Shown: piece after piece, positions 9,334-18,079 of the stretch
How positions within the stretch are numbered: the stretch's first letter is position 1
How the letters are laid out: each line of letters opens with the position of its first letter
From: Parachitinimonas caeni
Lineage (GTDB): Bacteria > Pseudomonadota > Gammaproteobacteria > Burkholderiales > Chitinimonadaceae
Assembly (NCBI RefSeq): GCF_030129945.1
Contig: NZ_JARRAF010000003.1
Coordinates: 214,141-278,140, forward strand
Reading direction: 5' to 3'
DNA: 64,000 nt
Notes under the pieces: generated by a model
Told to the model about the DNA's origin: nothing
What the model saw: only the letters and a program-made list of their open reading frames with translations
Databases searched by the model: none
Made by a program: the position numbers and the translations under genes

Positions 9334-11562
9334 ATGTGGAATACGATCAAGAAGCACTGGCTACAACTCACACTCAGTGTGATGGTTCTGGTCTATCTGC
9401 TTGGCTATGCCGGCGGCTACTGGACACCGCATGCGTTGCGGCAATTTGATCTATGGCTCTACGATGCCCGAATGGTCGCCACCATGCCGGGCACCGTTGA
9501 TCCGCGTGTAGTCATTGTCGATATCGACGAAAAGAGTCTGGCCAAACTGGGAAGATGGCCCTGGCGACGCGATATCGTTGCCAAGCTGGTAGATCAGTTG
9601 TTTGACCGCTATCAGGTTGGTGTAGTCGGGTTTGACGTGGTATTTGCCGAGCCTGACGATAGTTCCGGTCTACGGGTCTTGCGGCAGCTGGCGCAGACCG
9701 ACCTCAAATCCAGTACAGACTACCTCGCGCTGTTACCCGAGCTGGAAAAGCGTTACGACTACGATCAACTCCTCGCGGAGCGTCTGAAGGGACGCCAGAT
9801 CGTCCTTGGCTACTACTACAACGTGGCAGATTCTCCGCGCTCAGGACAGCTGCCCAAGCCCGTGTTGCCTGCAGGGATGTTCAAAGGACGCGATATTCTG
9901 GTGGATGTTGCCAAAGGTTATGGCGCCAATCTGCCCATCCTTGCGCAGAGCGCTGCAACGGGCGGCCACTTCGTCCCCTCCAGTGATATTGACGGTGTAA
10001 CCCGTAAAGTCGGGAATCTGGTTGAAATCGACGGTCAATATTACGAATCCCTGTCGATGGCCATGGTCCGAGCCGTGCTTGGCAATCCTCCGATTGAGCC
10101 CCATTACCCCAAGCCACTTTTCGGCAAAAGCTACAACGTTATGGAGTCGCTGCGCGTGGGACCGATTTCGATCCCCGTCGATGACCAAGGCAAATCCCTG
10201 ATCCCTTATCGCGGCCGCAATGGCAGCTTTCCTTATGTTTCGGCGTCCGACGTCTATGAGGGCACCGTTGACCTCAACAAACTCAAGGGGCGGCTAGTGC
10301 TGCTCGGTACAACAGCCCCCGGTCTCAAGGACTTGCGGGTATCGCCAGTTGGCCCGGTATACCCCGGTGTCGAAATTCATGCCAATCTGATCTCGGGAAT
10401 GCTTGATGGCGCCATTCCCGATCACCCTCTCTATATCAGCGGCGCAGAAATCCTGCAGCTGCTGTTTCTTGGGATTGTTCTGTCGATTGTGCTGGTCGTA
10501 CTCGACCCATTCAAAGCGTCAATTACCACAGGGGTTTTGCTGATATTGGTAGTAACCGGCAATTTCCTGCTTTGGCGAAAGGCTAATGTCGCCTTTCCGC
10601 TCGCCAGTGCCATTACGCTGATTACCGTGCTATTTGCACTGAACATGGCTTATGGCTATTTCTTCGAGGCCCGTAAAAAGCGGCAAATGGCCAGCCTTTT
10701 CGGTCAATATGTCCCGCCTGAATTGGTAGGAAAAATGGCCGAAGACCCTGAAAAATATACGATGGATGGTCAGAGCCGAGAATTGACGGTGCTGTTTTCG
10801 GATGTTCGCAGCTTTACCACCATTTCAGAGAGCATGGATCCCAAAGAACTCTCCCGATTCATGAATGAATTTCTGACCACGCTGTCTGAAGTCATCCGCA
10901 GTAAATATCTGGGCACTATCGATAAATACATGGGTGACTGCGTGATGGCATTCTGGGGTGCCCCGATATACGACCCTGACCATGCCACCAATGCCGTGCT
11001 GGCCGGTATAGAGATGCAACGTGCAATTGCCGAACTCGGGCCTAAACTGAAAGAAAAGGGCTGGCCAGAAATTCATATCGGTGTGGGGATCAACACCGGC
11101 AGGATGACGGTTGGCGACATGGGATCGCAGATTCGCAAGGCGTATACCGTCATGGGAGATGCGGTAAACCTGGCATCACGCCTTGAGGGAATTACCAAGC
11201 AATATGGAGTCGGCATGATCGTAGGCGAAGCAACCCGAAACGCCGTGGGCGACACAGTCATCTTCCGCGAACTGGATCGGGTGAAGGTCAAAGGCAAGGA
11301 AGACCCGGTCGCCATCTTCGAGCCGGTAGGCCGCAAGGAAAATGTCGATAAAGCCGTACAGAATCAGATCCAGCTATTTCACCAAGCGCTCAAGCACTAC
11401 CGGACACAAAACTGGGACATGGCTGAACTTCAACTCATCAACCTAAAAAAGCAGCAACCCGATTGCAAACTCTATTCAGTCTATCTCGACCGCATCAAGA
11501 ATTTCCGTCACACCCCTCCGCCACCCAACTGGGATGGGGTTTACGAATTCGATACGAAATAG
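9334..11562 (+). CDS. CHASE2-domain class III adenylate/guanylate cyclase
   Basis: The 742-residue start at ATG 9334 gives an immediate membrane helix; longer versions from upstream codons add a poor leader. Parts in order: membrane helix (about 10-32), CHASE2 sensor (about 35-395, with VIVDIDEKSLAKLGRWPWRRD), three helices (about 410-495), then a class III cyclase domain (about 525-690). Catalytic features are LFSDVRSFTTISE with the first metal-binding Asp, DKYMGDCVMAFWGAP with the second, and YTVMGDAVNLASRLE. A short TPR-like tail follows. The sensor strongly resembles that of the kinase at 4932, so both may answer the same cue. Product (cAMP or cGMP) is not certain, with cAMP more usual. 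Confidence 0.92.
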   Translation: MWNTIKKHWLQLTLSVMVLVYLLGYAGGYWTPHALRQFDLWLYDARMVATMPGTVDPRVVIVDIDEKSLAKLGRWPWRRDIVAKLVDQLFDRYQVGVVGFDVVFAEPDDSSGLRVLRQLAQTDLKSSTDYLALLPELEKRYDYDQLLAERLKGRQIVLGYYYNVADSPRSGQLPKPVLPAGMFKGRDILVDVAKGYGANLPILAQSAATGGHFVPSSDIDGVTRKVGNLVEIDGQYYESLSMAMVRAVLGNPPIEPHYPKPLFGKSYNVMESLRVGPISIPVDDQGKSLIPYRGRNGSFPYVSASDVYEGTVDLNKLKGRLVLLGTTAPGLKDLRVSPVGPVYPGVEIHANLISGMLDGAIPDHPLYISGAEILQLLFLGIVLSIVLVVLDPFKASITTGVLLILVVTGNFLLWRKANVAFPLASAITLITVLFALNMAYGYFFEARKKRQMASLFGQYVPPELVGKMAEDPEKYTMDGQSRELTVLFSDVRSFTTISESMDPKELSRFMNEFLTTLSEVIRSKYLGTIDKYMGDCVMAFWGAPIYDPDHATNAVLAGIEMQRAIAELGPKLKEKGWPEIHIGVGINTGRMTVGDMGSQIRKAYTVMGDAVNLASRLEGITKQYGVGMIVGEATRNAVGDTVIFRELDRVKVKGKEDPVAIFEPVGRKENVDKAVQNQIQLFHQALKHYRTQNWDMAELQLINLKKQQPDCKLYSVYLDRIKNFRHTPPPPNWDGVYEFDTK

Positions 11563-11575
11563 GCCGGAGATCAGC

Positions 11576-12343
11576 ATGCGCGTGAAAATACTCGGATGCA
11601 GCGGCGGTATTGGCGGAACGCTCAGAACCACTTCGATGCTGCTCGACGGCAAAATCCTGATCGACGCAGGTACGGGTGTTGGCGATCTATCCGTCGCAGA
11701 ACTGGCTGCGATTGATCACATCTTCATCACCCATGCCCATCTGGATCACGTTGCCATGCTGCCCTTGCTGGTCGATACGGTTGGCGCCCTGCGTACCAGC
11801 CCGATTGTGGTTCATGCCAGCCAGGCCACGCTTGATATTCTGAAAGCGCATATTTTCAACTGGCTCATCTGGCCGGATTTCAGCGAAATTCCATCCGTCC
11901 AGGCCCCATTCATGCAGTTTGCCGCCTTCGAAGAAGGCGAAGTCTTCCCGCTGGATGGAGGGGGACGGATTGTTGCCCTGCCCGCATTGCATACAGTCCC
12001 AGCTGTTGGTTACCAATTGGATAGCGGCGCCGCCAGCTTGGTTTTCAGTGGCGACACCACCGTAAACGATGCCTTCTGGCCCGTCGTCAATGCCATTACC
12101 AACCTGCGCTACCTGATTATTGAAACAGCTTTCTGTAACCGCGAAATCAAGCTGGCGGAAGCTTCCAAGCATTTATGCCCAAGCATGCTGGCAGATGAAC
12201 TGTCCAAGCTGCATCGTCCCGCTGAGGTCTTCATCACCCACCTGAAACCCGGTGAAATTGAGCTAACCATGCAGGAAATTGGGCAGGATGCGAGCCAGCA
12301 CAGTCCACAGATGCTTTATAACAGCCAGATTTTCGACTTCTGA
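11576..12343 (+). CDS. metallo-beta-lactamase-fold hydrolase, possible class II cyclic-nucleotide phosphodiesterase
   Basis: The 255-residue protein begins at ATG 11576 after CGGAG, 13 bases behind the cyclase. The metal-binding signature is FITHAHLDHVAMLPLL near residues 50-63, with further ligands in ALHTVPAVGY and FSGDTT and a late ITHLKPGE. THAHLDH followed by a hydrophobic run is the signature style of class II cAMP phosphodiesterases (yeast PDE1, Vibrio CpdP). Gene order directly after a cyclase supports breakdown of its product, but other beta-lactamase-fold hydrolases (RNase Z-like) share part of the motif. Confidence 0.75.
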   Translation: MRVKILGCSGGIGGTLRTTSMLLDGKILIDAGTGVGDLSVAELAAIDHIFITHAHLDHVAMLPLLVDTVGALRTSPIVVHASQATLDILKAHIFNWLIWPDFSEIPSVQAPFMQFAAFEEGEVFPLDGGGRIVALPALHTVPAVGYQLDSGAASLVFSGDTTVNDAFWPVVNAITNLRYLIIETAFCNREIKLAEASKHLCPSMLADELSKLHRPAEVFITHLKPGEIELTMQEIGQDASQHSPQMLYNSQIFDF

Positions 12344-12404
12344 CGGCATGTAATCCCACCGCCTGCCGTCTTGTTTGCCGGATTCTTTGCAATCGAGAGA
12401 GAGA

Positions 12405-14783
12405 ATGAGCCAACCCGAATCGGCAGCCCGCCCGGCCAGTGACCCGGAACTGAGTATCGAGCTGCAATTCACGCGCAGTCTGCAAGCCGTCGCCAACAAA
12501 ATCCATGCGACGTCGGACATTGATGAAATCATGCTCGAAGTCAGCCAGGCCATCTGCGACTTGTTCAACGCAGACCGACTCACCATCTATATTTCTACTG
12601 AAGATGGCGGCTCCATCATTTCCAAGGTCAAAACCGGGCTGAACTCATTCAAAGACCTCAAGCTTCCGATCAACGAGCAAAGTGTAGCCGGCTATGTGGC
12701 CAACCATCGCCGCATGGTAAACATCCGTGACGTATACGATGCGGCAGAACTGAAATCTTACAGCCCGAATCTGAATTTCTTGCAGGAGGTCGATAAGCGC
12801 ACGGGTTACCGGACGAAGCAAATGCTGGTTGGCCCGATTCTTGAGGAAAAAACCGGCAACTTGGCCGGAGTGGTGCAGATCATCAACAACCGGGCCGGAC
12901 GCCCCTTTCCTGCCCTCGCCGAGAAAGGCTTGGTGGAACTGTGCAAAACACTGGCCATCGCCCTCAAGCTTCGTCAGCAATCTTCTCGCTTTGTCGCCCG
13001 CACCAAGTACGACTATCTGGTTGCGGATGGCGTTATCGTCGCTACCGAGCTTGAAACAGCCATTCGATCTGCCCGCGAACATGGCGTAGACATCGAAGAT
13101 CTATTACTGCGCGAGTTCCAGGTCACGCCTGCTGCCTTGGGGCAATCACTTTCGAAATTCTTTGGCGTGCCTTATGAGCCATTCAAGGCAGAACGCGTAA
13201 AGCCACTGGACCTGTTGCGCTCTTTTAAGCGGGACTTCGCCGAAAGCAGCCAGTGGCTGCCGGTGGAAGATGGCAAGGAAGGATTGATCGTCATCACAAC
13301 CGACCCCGAAAAGGTCCGTGGTGGCCGCTTGGTAAACCAAGTATTCCCAGGTAAGACCATTGCCTATCACGTCTGCAGCCAGCGGGAGTTTGTGCAGACG
13401 CTCAATCTGTTTTATGGGGGCGCCGAAGCAGATGGTGGGGCATCTATCGGTGAGCTGCTATCCAACCTCGACGAAGGGGATGACGAAAATGACAGCGTCA
13501 GTGCCGAAGCGCTCTCGCTGGCAGCCGACAACGAACTCGTCAAGCTGGTCAACAAGATCATTGTCGATGCTTACAACATGGGGGCATCCGACATTCATAT
13601 CGAGCCGTACCCCGGCAAAGCCAAGACCGAAATCCGCTTCCGGCGAGATGGTTCTTTGCAGCCATACATCGAGGTGCCGTCCTCTTATCGCGAACCCTTG
13701 GTGACGCGACTCAAGATCATGTGTGATCTTGATATTTCGGAACGACGCAAACCGCAAGACGGCAAGATCAAGTTCAAGAAGTTCGGGCCATTGGATATTG
13801 AACTGCGGGTCGCCACCATCCCATCAGCCGGCGGGATGGAAGACGTAGTCATGCGGATTCTGGCTTCCGGCGAACCCATCCCGCTCGACAAAATGGGTTT
13901 CTCGAAGCGCAACGAAACCAACCTGAAGTCGGTCATCTCAAAGCCTTATGGCCTGTTTTTCGTCTGCGGCCCCACGGGTTCTGGTAAAACCACCACCCTG
14001 CACTCGGTGCTCAAACACCTGAACACCCCGGAAACTAAGATCTGGACTGCGGAAGATCCGGTTGAAATCACGCAAAAGGGTTTGCGGCAAGTACAGATGA
14101 ACCCAAAGGCTGGGCTGACCTTTGCCGTTGCAATGAAAGCATTTTTGCGCGCCGATCCGGATGTGATCATGGTCGGTGAAATGCGAGACAAAGAGACCAC
14201 CTCCACCGGTATCGAGGCCTCGCTAACAGGCCACCTGGTGCTTGCAACCCTGCATACCAACAGTGCACCCGAATCAATCATCCGCTTGCTCGATATGGGT
14301 ATGGACCCTTTCAACTTTGCCGATGCTTTGCTGGGCATCCTGGCGCAACGTCTGGCCAAGCGACTTTGCAAGTGCAAGCAGGCTTACCAGCCTGAAGAAG
14401 CGGAAATGCAAATGATGCTGCGCGAGTATTCTGAAGAATTGCTTGGTACGACATCGTGGCTAGCCGAGCCGGAGAAGCAGAAACAAGCACTCAAAGAAGA
14501 ATGGTTACAACAATTCAGCGACAAAGATGGGAAGCTGACGCTGTACAAGCCCGTTGGCTGCGATGCCTGTGCAGGCACCGGCTATAAGGGGCGCGTTGGC
14601 CTGCACGAATTACTGGTTGGAACCGATCCGGTCAAAAAGAAAATTCAAGAACACGCGCGAGTCGCCGAGCTGTTTGCCGTGGCGTTGGAAGAAGGTATGC
14701 GTACCCTGAAGCAAGATGGCATCGAAAAAGTGCTGATGGGCATTACCGACATGCATCAGGTCAGGGCCGTCTGCATTAAGTAA
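12405..14783 (+). CDS. GAF-domain PilB/GspE-type secretion ATPase
   Basis: This is a 792-residue AAA-type motor starting at ATG 12405 behind GAGAGAGA. Residues about 28-200 are a GAF ligand-binding domain, about 205-345 an MshEN/T2SSE N-terminal domain, and 380-790 the ATPase. Motifs: GASDIHIEPYPGK, Walker A GPTGSGKTTT, Asp box TAEDPVEI, Walker B DPDVIMVGEMRD, His box GHLVLATLHTNS, and the zinc tetracysteine pair CKC / CDAC before GTGYKGRVGLHELL. This family powers type IV pilus extension or type II secretion. The GAF fusion is unusual and suggests that a small ligand gates the motor. No PilC, PilT or PilD gene is in the window, but short pilins follow at 16.8-19.8 kb. Confidence 0.9.
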   Translation: MSQPESAARPASDPELSIELQFTRSLQAVANKIHATSDIDEIMLEVSQAICDLFNADRLTIYISTEDGGSIISKVKTGLNSFKDLKLPINEQSVAGYVANHRRMVNIRDVYDAAELKSYSPNLNFLQEVDKRTGYRTKQMLVGPILEEKTGNLAGVVQIINNRAGRPFPALAEKGLVELCKTLAIALKLRQQSSRFVARTKYDYLVADGVIVATELETAIRSAREHGVDIEDLLLREFQVTPAALGQSLSKFFGVPYEPFKAERVKPLDLLRSFKRDFAESSQWLPVEDGKEGLIVITTDPEKVRGGRLVNQVFPGKTIAYHVCSQREFVQTLNLFYGGAEADGGASIGELLSNLDEGDDENDSVSAEALSLAADNELVKLVNKIIVDAYNMGASDIHIEPYPGKAKTEIRFRRDGSLQPYIEVPSSYREPLVTRLKIMCDLDISERRKPQDGKIKFKKFGPLDIELRVATIPSAGGMEDVVMRILASGEPIPLDKMGFSKRNETNLKSVISKPYGLFFVCGPTGSGKTTTLHSVLKHLNTPETKIWTAEDPVEITQKGLRQVQMNPKAGLTFAVAMKAFLRADPDVIMVGEMRDKETTSTGIEASLTGHLVLATLHTNSAPESIIRLLDMGMDPFNFADALLGILAQRLAKRLCKCKQAYQPEEAEMQMMLREYSEELLGTTSWLAEPEKQKQALKEEWLQQFSDKDGKLTLYKPVGCDACAGTGYKGRVGLHELLVGTDPVKKKIQEHARVAELFAVALEEGMRTLKQDGIEKVLMGITDMHQVRAVCIK

Positions 14784-14999
14784 TAAGAGCCCTCCGAAGA
14801 CATGGCAAGTAAATGGTTTTGCACTATACCTAGAGGCAGGCAAGCCGGGTTCCGCTGACGCTCCCGTTTCAGATCAGAACGGAGCATTAATTTGATACCT
14901 GGTCTTGCTGCGCATATCTGTAACATCCAGCCCTGAGCAAGCAGTCGCCCCTTATCTAGCCGCTGCCAGAGCGGCCCAGCGCTCGGCCAGGAGGCTTCT

Positions 15000-16583
15000 A
15001 TGTTGAACGTCACCGAGTTAATAGATCGACTGGAAAGACTCAACGCCATAGGTAGCGAGCTCTCGCGCGAGCGAGATGCCAGTCGTCTGCTTGAGCACAT
15101 TCTGCTGGCCGCCAAAGAACTCGCCCACGCCGATGCAGGCACCTTGTATCTGGTCGTCGATGGCAAACTGAAATTCGAGATCATCCGTACTGATTCATTG
15201 GGCATTGCCATGGGAGGCACCACAGGCGTCTCGATTCCCTTTCCGCCCATCCCTTTGTTTGATGCAGCGGGCAAACCCAATCGCAGCATGGTGGTTGCCT
15301 ACTCGGTATTGCATGACCAGACCATCAATATTGCCGATGCGTATACCGAAGATGGCTTCGACTTCGCCGGCACCCGTCGCTTTGACGCCAATACCGGCTA
15401 CCGCTCAAAGTCATTCCTCACCGTTCCCCTCAAAAATCACGAAAACGAAATCATCGGTGTACTTCAACTGATCAACGCCCAGGATGCGGCGGGCAATATC
15501 GTCCCCTTTGCCCACGCAGATCAGCGCCTGGTCGAATCGTTGGCCTCTCAAGCGGCCATTGCCCTTACTAACCGCCATTTGATTGACCAGCTGCAGGACT
15601 TGTTCGAATCATTAATTAACCTGATCAACACCGCGATTGACGACAAATCCCCCTACACTGGCGGGCACTGCGAACGGGTACCCGTTCTGACCATGCTGCT
15701 TGCCGATGCGGTCAACCGGGTTGACTGGGGCCCATTCAAAGACTTTCGCATGAGCGAGAAAGATCGATATGAGTTAAAAATCGCTGGTCTTTTACACGAT
15801 TGCGGCAAAGTCACCACGCCCGTCCATGTTGTAGACAAGGCAACCAAGCTACAAACCATTTTCGACCGCATCGAACTGATTGACACACGGTTTGAAATCC
15901 TTAAACGAGACAGCTTGATTGCACACCTGCGAGGTAATATCGACGCAGCCACCCATGCTCGCAACCTTGAACAATATGATGCGGACAGGGAATTTCTCAG
16001 ACATACCAACTTTGGCGGTGAATTCATGAATCGAGATGCCATCGCCAGAGTTCAGCAGATCGCCAGTTATCAGTGGTCTGACGCAAACGGTCACACCGTG
16101 CCTTTTTTAAGTGACGAAGAAGTAGAAAACCTCTCGATTGCCAGAGGAACATTGACCAATGCAGAACGGGAAATCATCAATCACCATATTGTGGTGACCA
16201 TCAAGATGCTCGAAGCACTTCCTTGGCCAAGGCATCTCAAAAACGTGCCCGAATACGCCGGCGGACACCACGAACGGATGGATGGAAAAGGCTATCCGCG
16301 TGGATTAACCAGAGATCAAATGTCTGTTCAAGCGAGGACGATGGGCATTGCCGACATTTTCGAAGCACTCACCGCGCGCGACCGCCCCTACAAGCCAGGA
16401 AAAACACTATCCGAATCGCTCACCATTCTGGCGAGAATGGCAAAGGATCAGCATATCGACCTGGACCTCTTCGAAGTATTCATCAAAGAGAAGGTCTACT
16501 TGGCCTACGCCAATATGTTTCTTGAGCCAGCGCAAATCGACGAAGTCGATGAAAGCGCGATACTGACACTGTCCCGAGCCTGA
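15000..16583 (+). CDS. GAF-HD-GYP phosphodiesterase
   Basis: The 527-residue protein starts at ATG 15000 with a near-perfect GGAGG ribosome binding site. Residues about 20-195 form a GAF domain; a helical linker leads to an HD-GYP domain (about 215-500). The catalytic residues are intact: LLHDCGKVTTP (HD), GGHHERMDGKGYPRGL (second histidines plus GYP), and MGIADIFEALTARDRPYK. HD-GYP proteins hydrolyse cyclic di-GMP, or 3',3'-cGAMP in some bacteria. An inserted segment (about residues 285-395) separates the metal ligands, as in other GAF-HD-GYP members. It lies between the GAF-ATPase and the pilins, so it is a natural regulator of that pilus. Confidence 0.92.
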   Translation: MLNVTELIDRLERLNAIGSELSRERDASRLLEHILLAAKELAHADAGTLYLVVDGKLKFEIIRTDSLGIAMGGTTGVSIPFPPIPLFDAAGKPNRSMVVAYSVLHDQTINIADAYTEDGFDFAGTRRFDANTGYRSKSFLTVPLKNHENEIIGVLQLINAQDAAGNIVPFAHADQRLVESLASQAAIALTNRHLIDQLQDLFESLINLINTAIDDKSPYTGGHCERVPVLTMLLADAVNRVDWGPFKDFRMSEKDRYELKIAGLLHDCGKVTTPVHVVDKATKLQTIFDRIELIDTRFEILKRDSLIAHLRGNIDAATHARNLEQYDADREFLRHTNFGGEFMNRDAIARVQQIASYQWSDANGHTVPFLSDEEVENLSIARGTLTNAEREIINHHIVVTIKMLEALPWPRHLKNVPEYAGGHHERMDGKGYPRGLTRDQMSVQARTMGIADIFEALTARDRPYKPGKTLSESLTILARMAKDQHIDLDLFEVFIKEKVYLAYANMFLEPAQIDEVDESAILTLSRA

Positions 16584-16746
16584 TTAACAACCTCCGACAC
16601 GGACGTAAGGAGTTAGTAAGTGACAATCTTCGTCAAGATGTCTGCCATCCACCCACCTCGTTCATCTATCACAGAGAGCAATCACGCAGCGTCGATTCAT
16701 GCAATCGCCATAATTGGCGGTATTTTTCCGCCCGCGGCTACCAACC

Positions 16747-16761
16747 TGGCATCCTAATTGC
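16747..16761 (+). promoter_or_regulatory. sigma-54 (-24/-12) promoter match before the first short pilin
   Basis: TGGCAT-CCTAA-TTGC fits the TGGCAC-N5-TTGC consensus with one mismatch and exact spacing. The pilin ATG is 33 bases downstream of the -12 element, giving a sensible leader of about 20 bases. Confidence 0.6.
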
Positions 16762-16793
16762 TAAGAGTAGCTAGCTGTAAATTTGAGGTTCGG

Positions 16794-16976
16794 ATGAGAC
16801 AAAGCAGTAAAGGCTTCACCCTGATTGAGCTGATGATAGTTATTGCAATCATCGGGATATTGGCGGCGATTGCCATTACACAAACGCTCGGATACATCCG
16901 CCGTGCAGAAGACAAGGCCGCACAGTCAGATGCGCGTAACTTTTTAACCTCCGCCACCGCAGGGAGTAGCAACTAA
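16794..16976 (+). CDS. short type IV pilin-like protein (orphan copy)
   Basis: A complete 60-residue prepilin: leader MRQSSKG, cleavage before F, then the class IVa signature [21 protein letters not shown] with Glu5. The globular C-terminal domain of ordinary pilins (about 150 residues) is missing. The end [15 protein letters not shown] matches the two other short pilins in this region, so it is a paralogue rather than a truncated fragment. It differs in having Thr instead of the conserved Pro at mature position 22 and TLGYIRR in place of FSEYQKK. No secreted companion gene follows it. It may be a minor pilin or a decaying copy. Confidence 0.8.
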   Translation: MRQSSKGFTLIELMIVIAIIGILAAIAITQTLGYIRRAEDKAAQSDARNFLTSATAGSSN

Positions 16977-17164
16977 CAATTCAGGACATTTGCATATTTT
17001 CTTTTTTGAGATATACTTATGCCTCTGATGAATTAAACTTAAAGTGACTTACAATAGATTGTTTTGCAAAGATTTCTCGCTCAAGCCAAGTAATTCAGCA
17101 CCCACTCTAGCACGTCGTTAGTTCCGGTCGAATCCTGTTGCTTGTACTCACCGCAGATATCTAT

Positions 17165-17189
17165 TGCTGGTAATTAACAATTACCAGCA
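17165..17189. promoter_or_regulatory. perfect palindrome upstream of pilin unit 1
   Basis: TGCTGGTAATT and AATTACCAGCA flank a three-base centre. It is followed by TCGAATCTTTT, a weak T-run. It could be a terminator for the upstream pilin or an operator about 100 bases ahead of the unit 1 promoter. Confidence 0.4.
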
Positions 17190-17289
17190 TTCGAATCTTT
17201 TGCGATTAAAATCATTACTTATTAAAGATATTCTTTCAATAAGCAGAGTCACTTTATTGCGTTTAACTTTACATAAAAAGCAAATTTAT

Positions 17290-17318
17290 TTGCACGGTAT
17301 AAAAATTTAAAGTAAAAT
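17290..17318 (+). promoter_or_regulatory. sigma-70-type promoter for pilin unit 1
   Basis: TTGCAC and TAAAAT are separated by exactly 17 bases, followed by about 50 bases of leader and an AAAGGG ribosome binding site before the ATG at 17371. I found no sigma-54 match here, unlike the other two pilins. Confidence 0.55.
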
Positions 17319-17370
17319 AAGCTCACGAAATCAAAACTCAACCCACACTTTCATTTGAAAGGGAAACACA

Positions 17371-17553
17371 ATGAAGAAGTTGCAAAAAGGTTTTACCCTG
17401 ATCGAACTGATGATCGTTGTTGCCATTATTGGTATTCTGGCTGCTATCGCAATTCCTCAATTCAGCGAGTACCAGAAAAAGGGGCAAGATAAGGCCGCTC
17501 AATCTGACGCGCGTAATTTTTTGACTACCGCAGCATCAAACACCTCGAGCTAA
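17371..17553 (+). CDS. short type IV pilin, PilA-N type (unit 1)
   Basis: A 60-residue prepilin with leader MKKLQKG and mature start [20 protein letters not shown], which is almost identical to the N-terminal helix of Geobacter PilA. The mature protein is only 53 residues and ends with a Ser/Thr-rich tail (TTAASNTSS) instead of a globular domain. Mature aromatic residues are F1, F24, Y27 and F43. The ribosome binding site is AAAGGGA. The next gene, 52 bases on, encodes a secreted companion, reproducing the PilA-N/PilA-C split-pilin layout. The product differs from unit 2 at one residue only. Confidence 0.9.
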   Translation: MKKLQKGFTLIELMIVVAIIGILAAIAIPQFSEYQKKGQDKAAQSDARNFLTTAASNTSS

Positions 17554-17605
17554 TTGCGTTTTAGTTACTGACATTAACTCTTGCAAATTCAGGAAAGCTT
17601 TTAAA

Positions 17606-17980
17606 ATGGAAAAGAGCACTAAGATTGTTATTTTGGGTGGTGTAGTAGCGATGGGTTTGGCTACCGGTACTGCAAATGCAACCGCGGTAAGCGCCGCAGC
17701 ATCAGCTACTGGTGCGGTGGCCACGTTTACTGTCCCAACAGGCACCGCCAGTGCTGGCGGTTTTGTAACCAACTCTTTCACCTTCAAGCTATCTAACAAC
17801 GTATCCTTAGCCGCTCAGGATAGCAGCACCGCTGTAGCCGTAAGCTCGGCCAGCACAAAAGGGACTCGTGTTTTTGGCGGCAGCAGCAATGGCGGCGGCA
17901 TTAAAGATTGCTCCGGCAGCAGCGTAGCCAATCCTGCTCCCAAAGCCACGCCAGATGCAGACAAGGATGGCTGCTCCTAA
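17606..17980 (+). CDS. secreted companion of the short pilin, PilA-C-like (unit 1)
   Basis: A 124-residue protein with an N-terminal signal (about residues 1-25, ending TANA), a low-complexity Ala/Thr/Val part, and a conserved C-terminal half containing FTFKLSNNV, TAVAVSSASTKGTRVFGGSS, GGGIKDC and a terminal GCS. The FKLSNNV followed by TKG-R-FGGSS pattern resembles the beta-sheet core of type IVa pilin globular domains, here on a separate polypeptide. Two cysteines (in KDC and GCS) could form the C-terminal disulfide loop usual in pilins. I infer that it assembles with the 53-residue pilin; Geobacter PilA-C (also called Spc) is the model. Confidence 0.8.
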   Translation: MEKSTKIVILGGVVAMGLATGTANATAVSAAASATGAVATFTVPTGTASAGGFVTNSFTFKLSNNVSLAAQDSSTAVAVSSASTKGTRVFGGSSNGGGIKDCSGSSVANPAPKATPDADKDGCS

Positions 17981-18023
17981 TCGGATCAAGTCTAGAAATC
18001 CTTTAAGGATTTCTTCAAACACC

Positions 18024-18052
18024 GAAAGCAGAGGCTTACACCTCTGCTTTTT
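18024..18052 (+). terminator. rho-independent terminator after pilin unit 1
   Basis: AAAGCAGAGG pairs with CCTCTGCTTT around a short loop and is followed by TTTTCTT. Confidence 0.85.
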
Positions 18053-18079
18053 TCTTATATTCCATTAAACTTGCAACCC

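Larger units (their letters stand above)
16977..17370 (+). other. AT-rich intergenic region upstream of pilin unit 1
   Basis: No coding sequence is supported in these 394 bases, which are strikingly AT-rich compared with the flanking signalling genes. They contain a perfect 11-base inverted repeat at 17165-17189 and a good sigma-70 promoter at 17290-17318. Confidence 0.5.
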
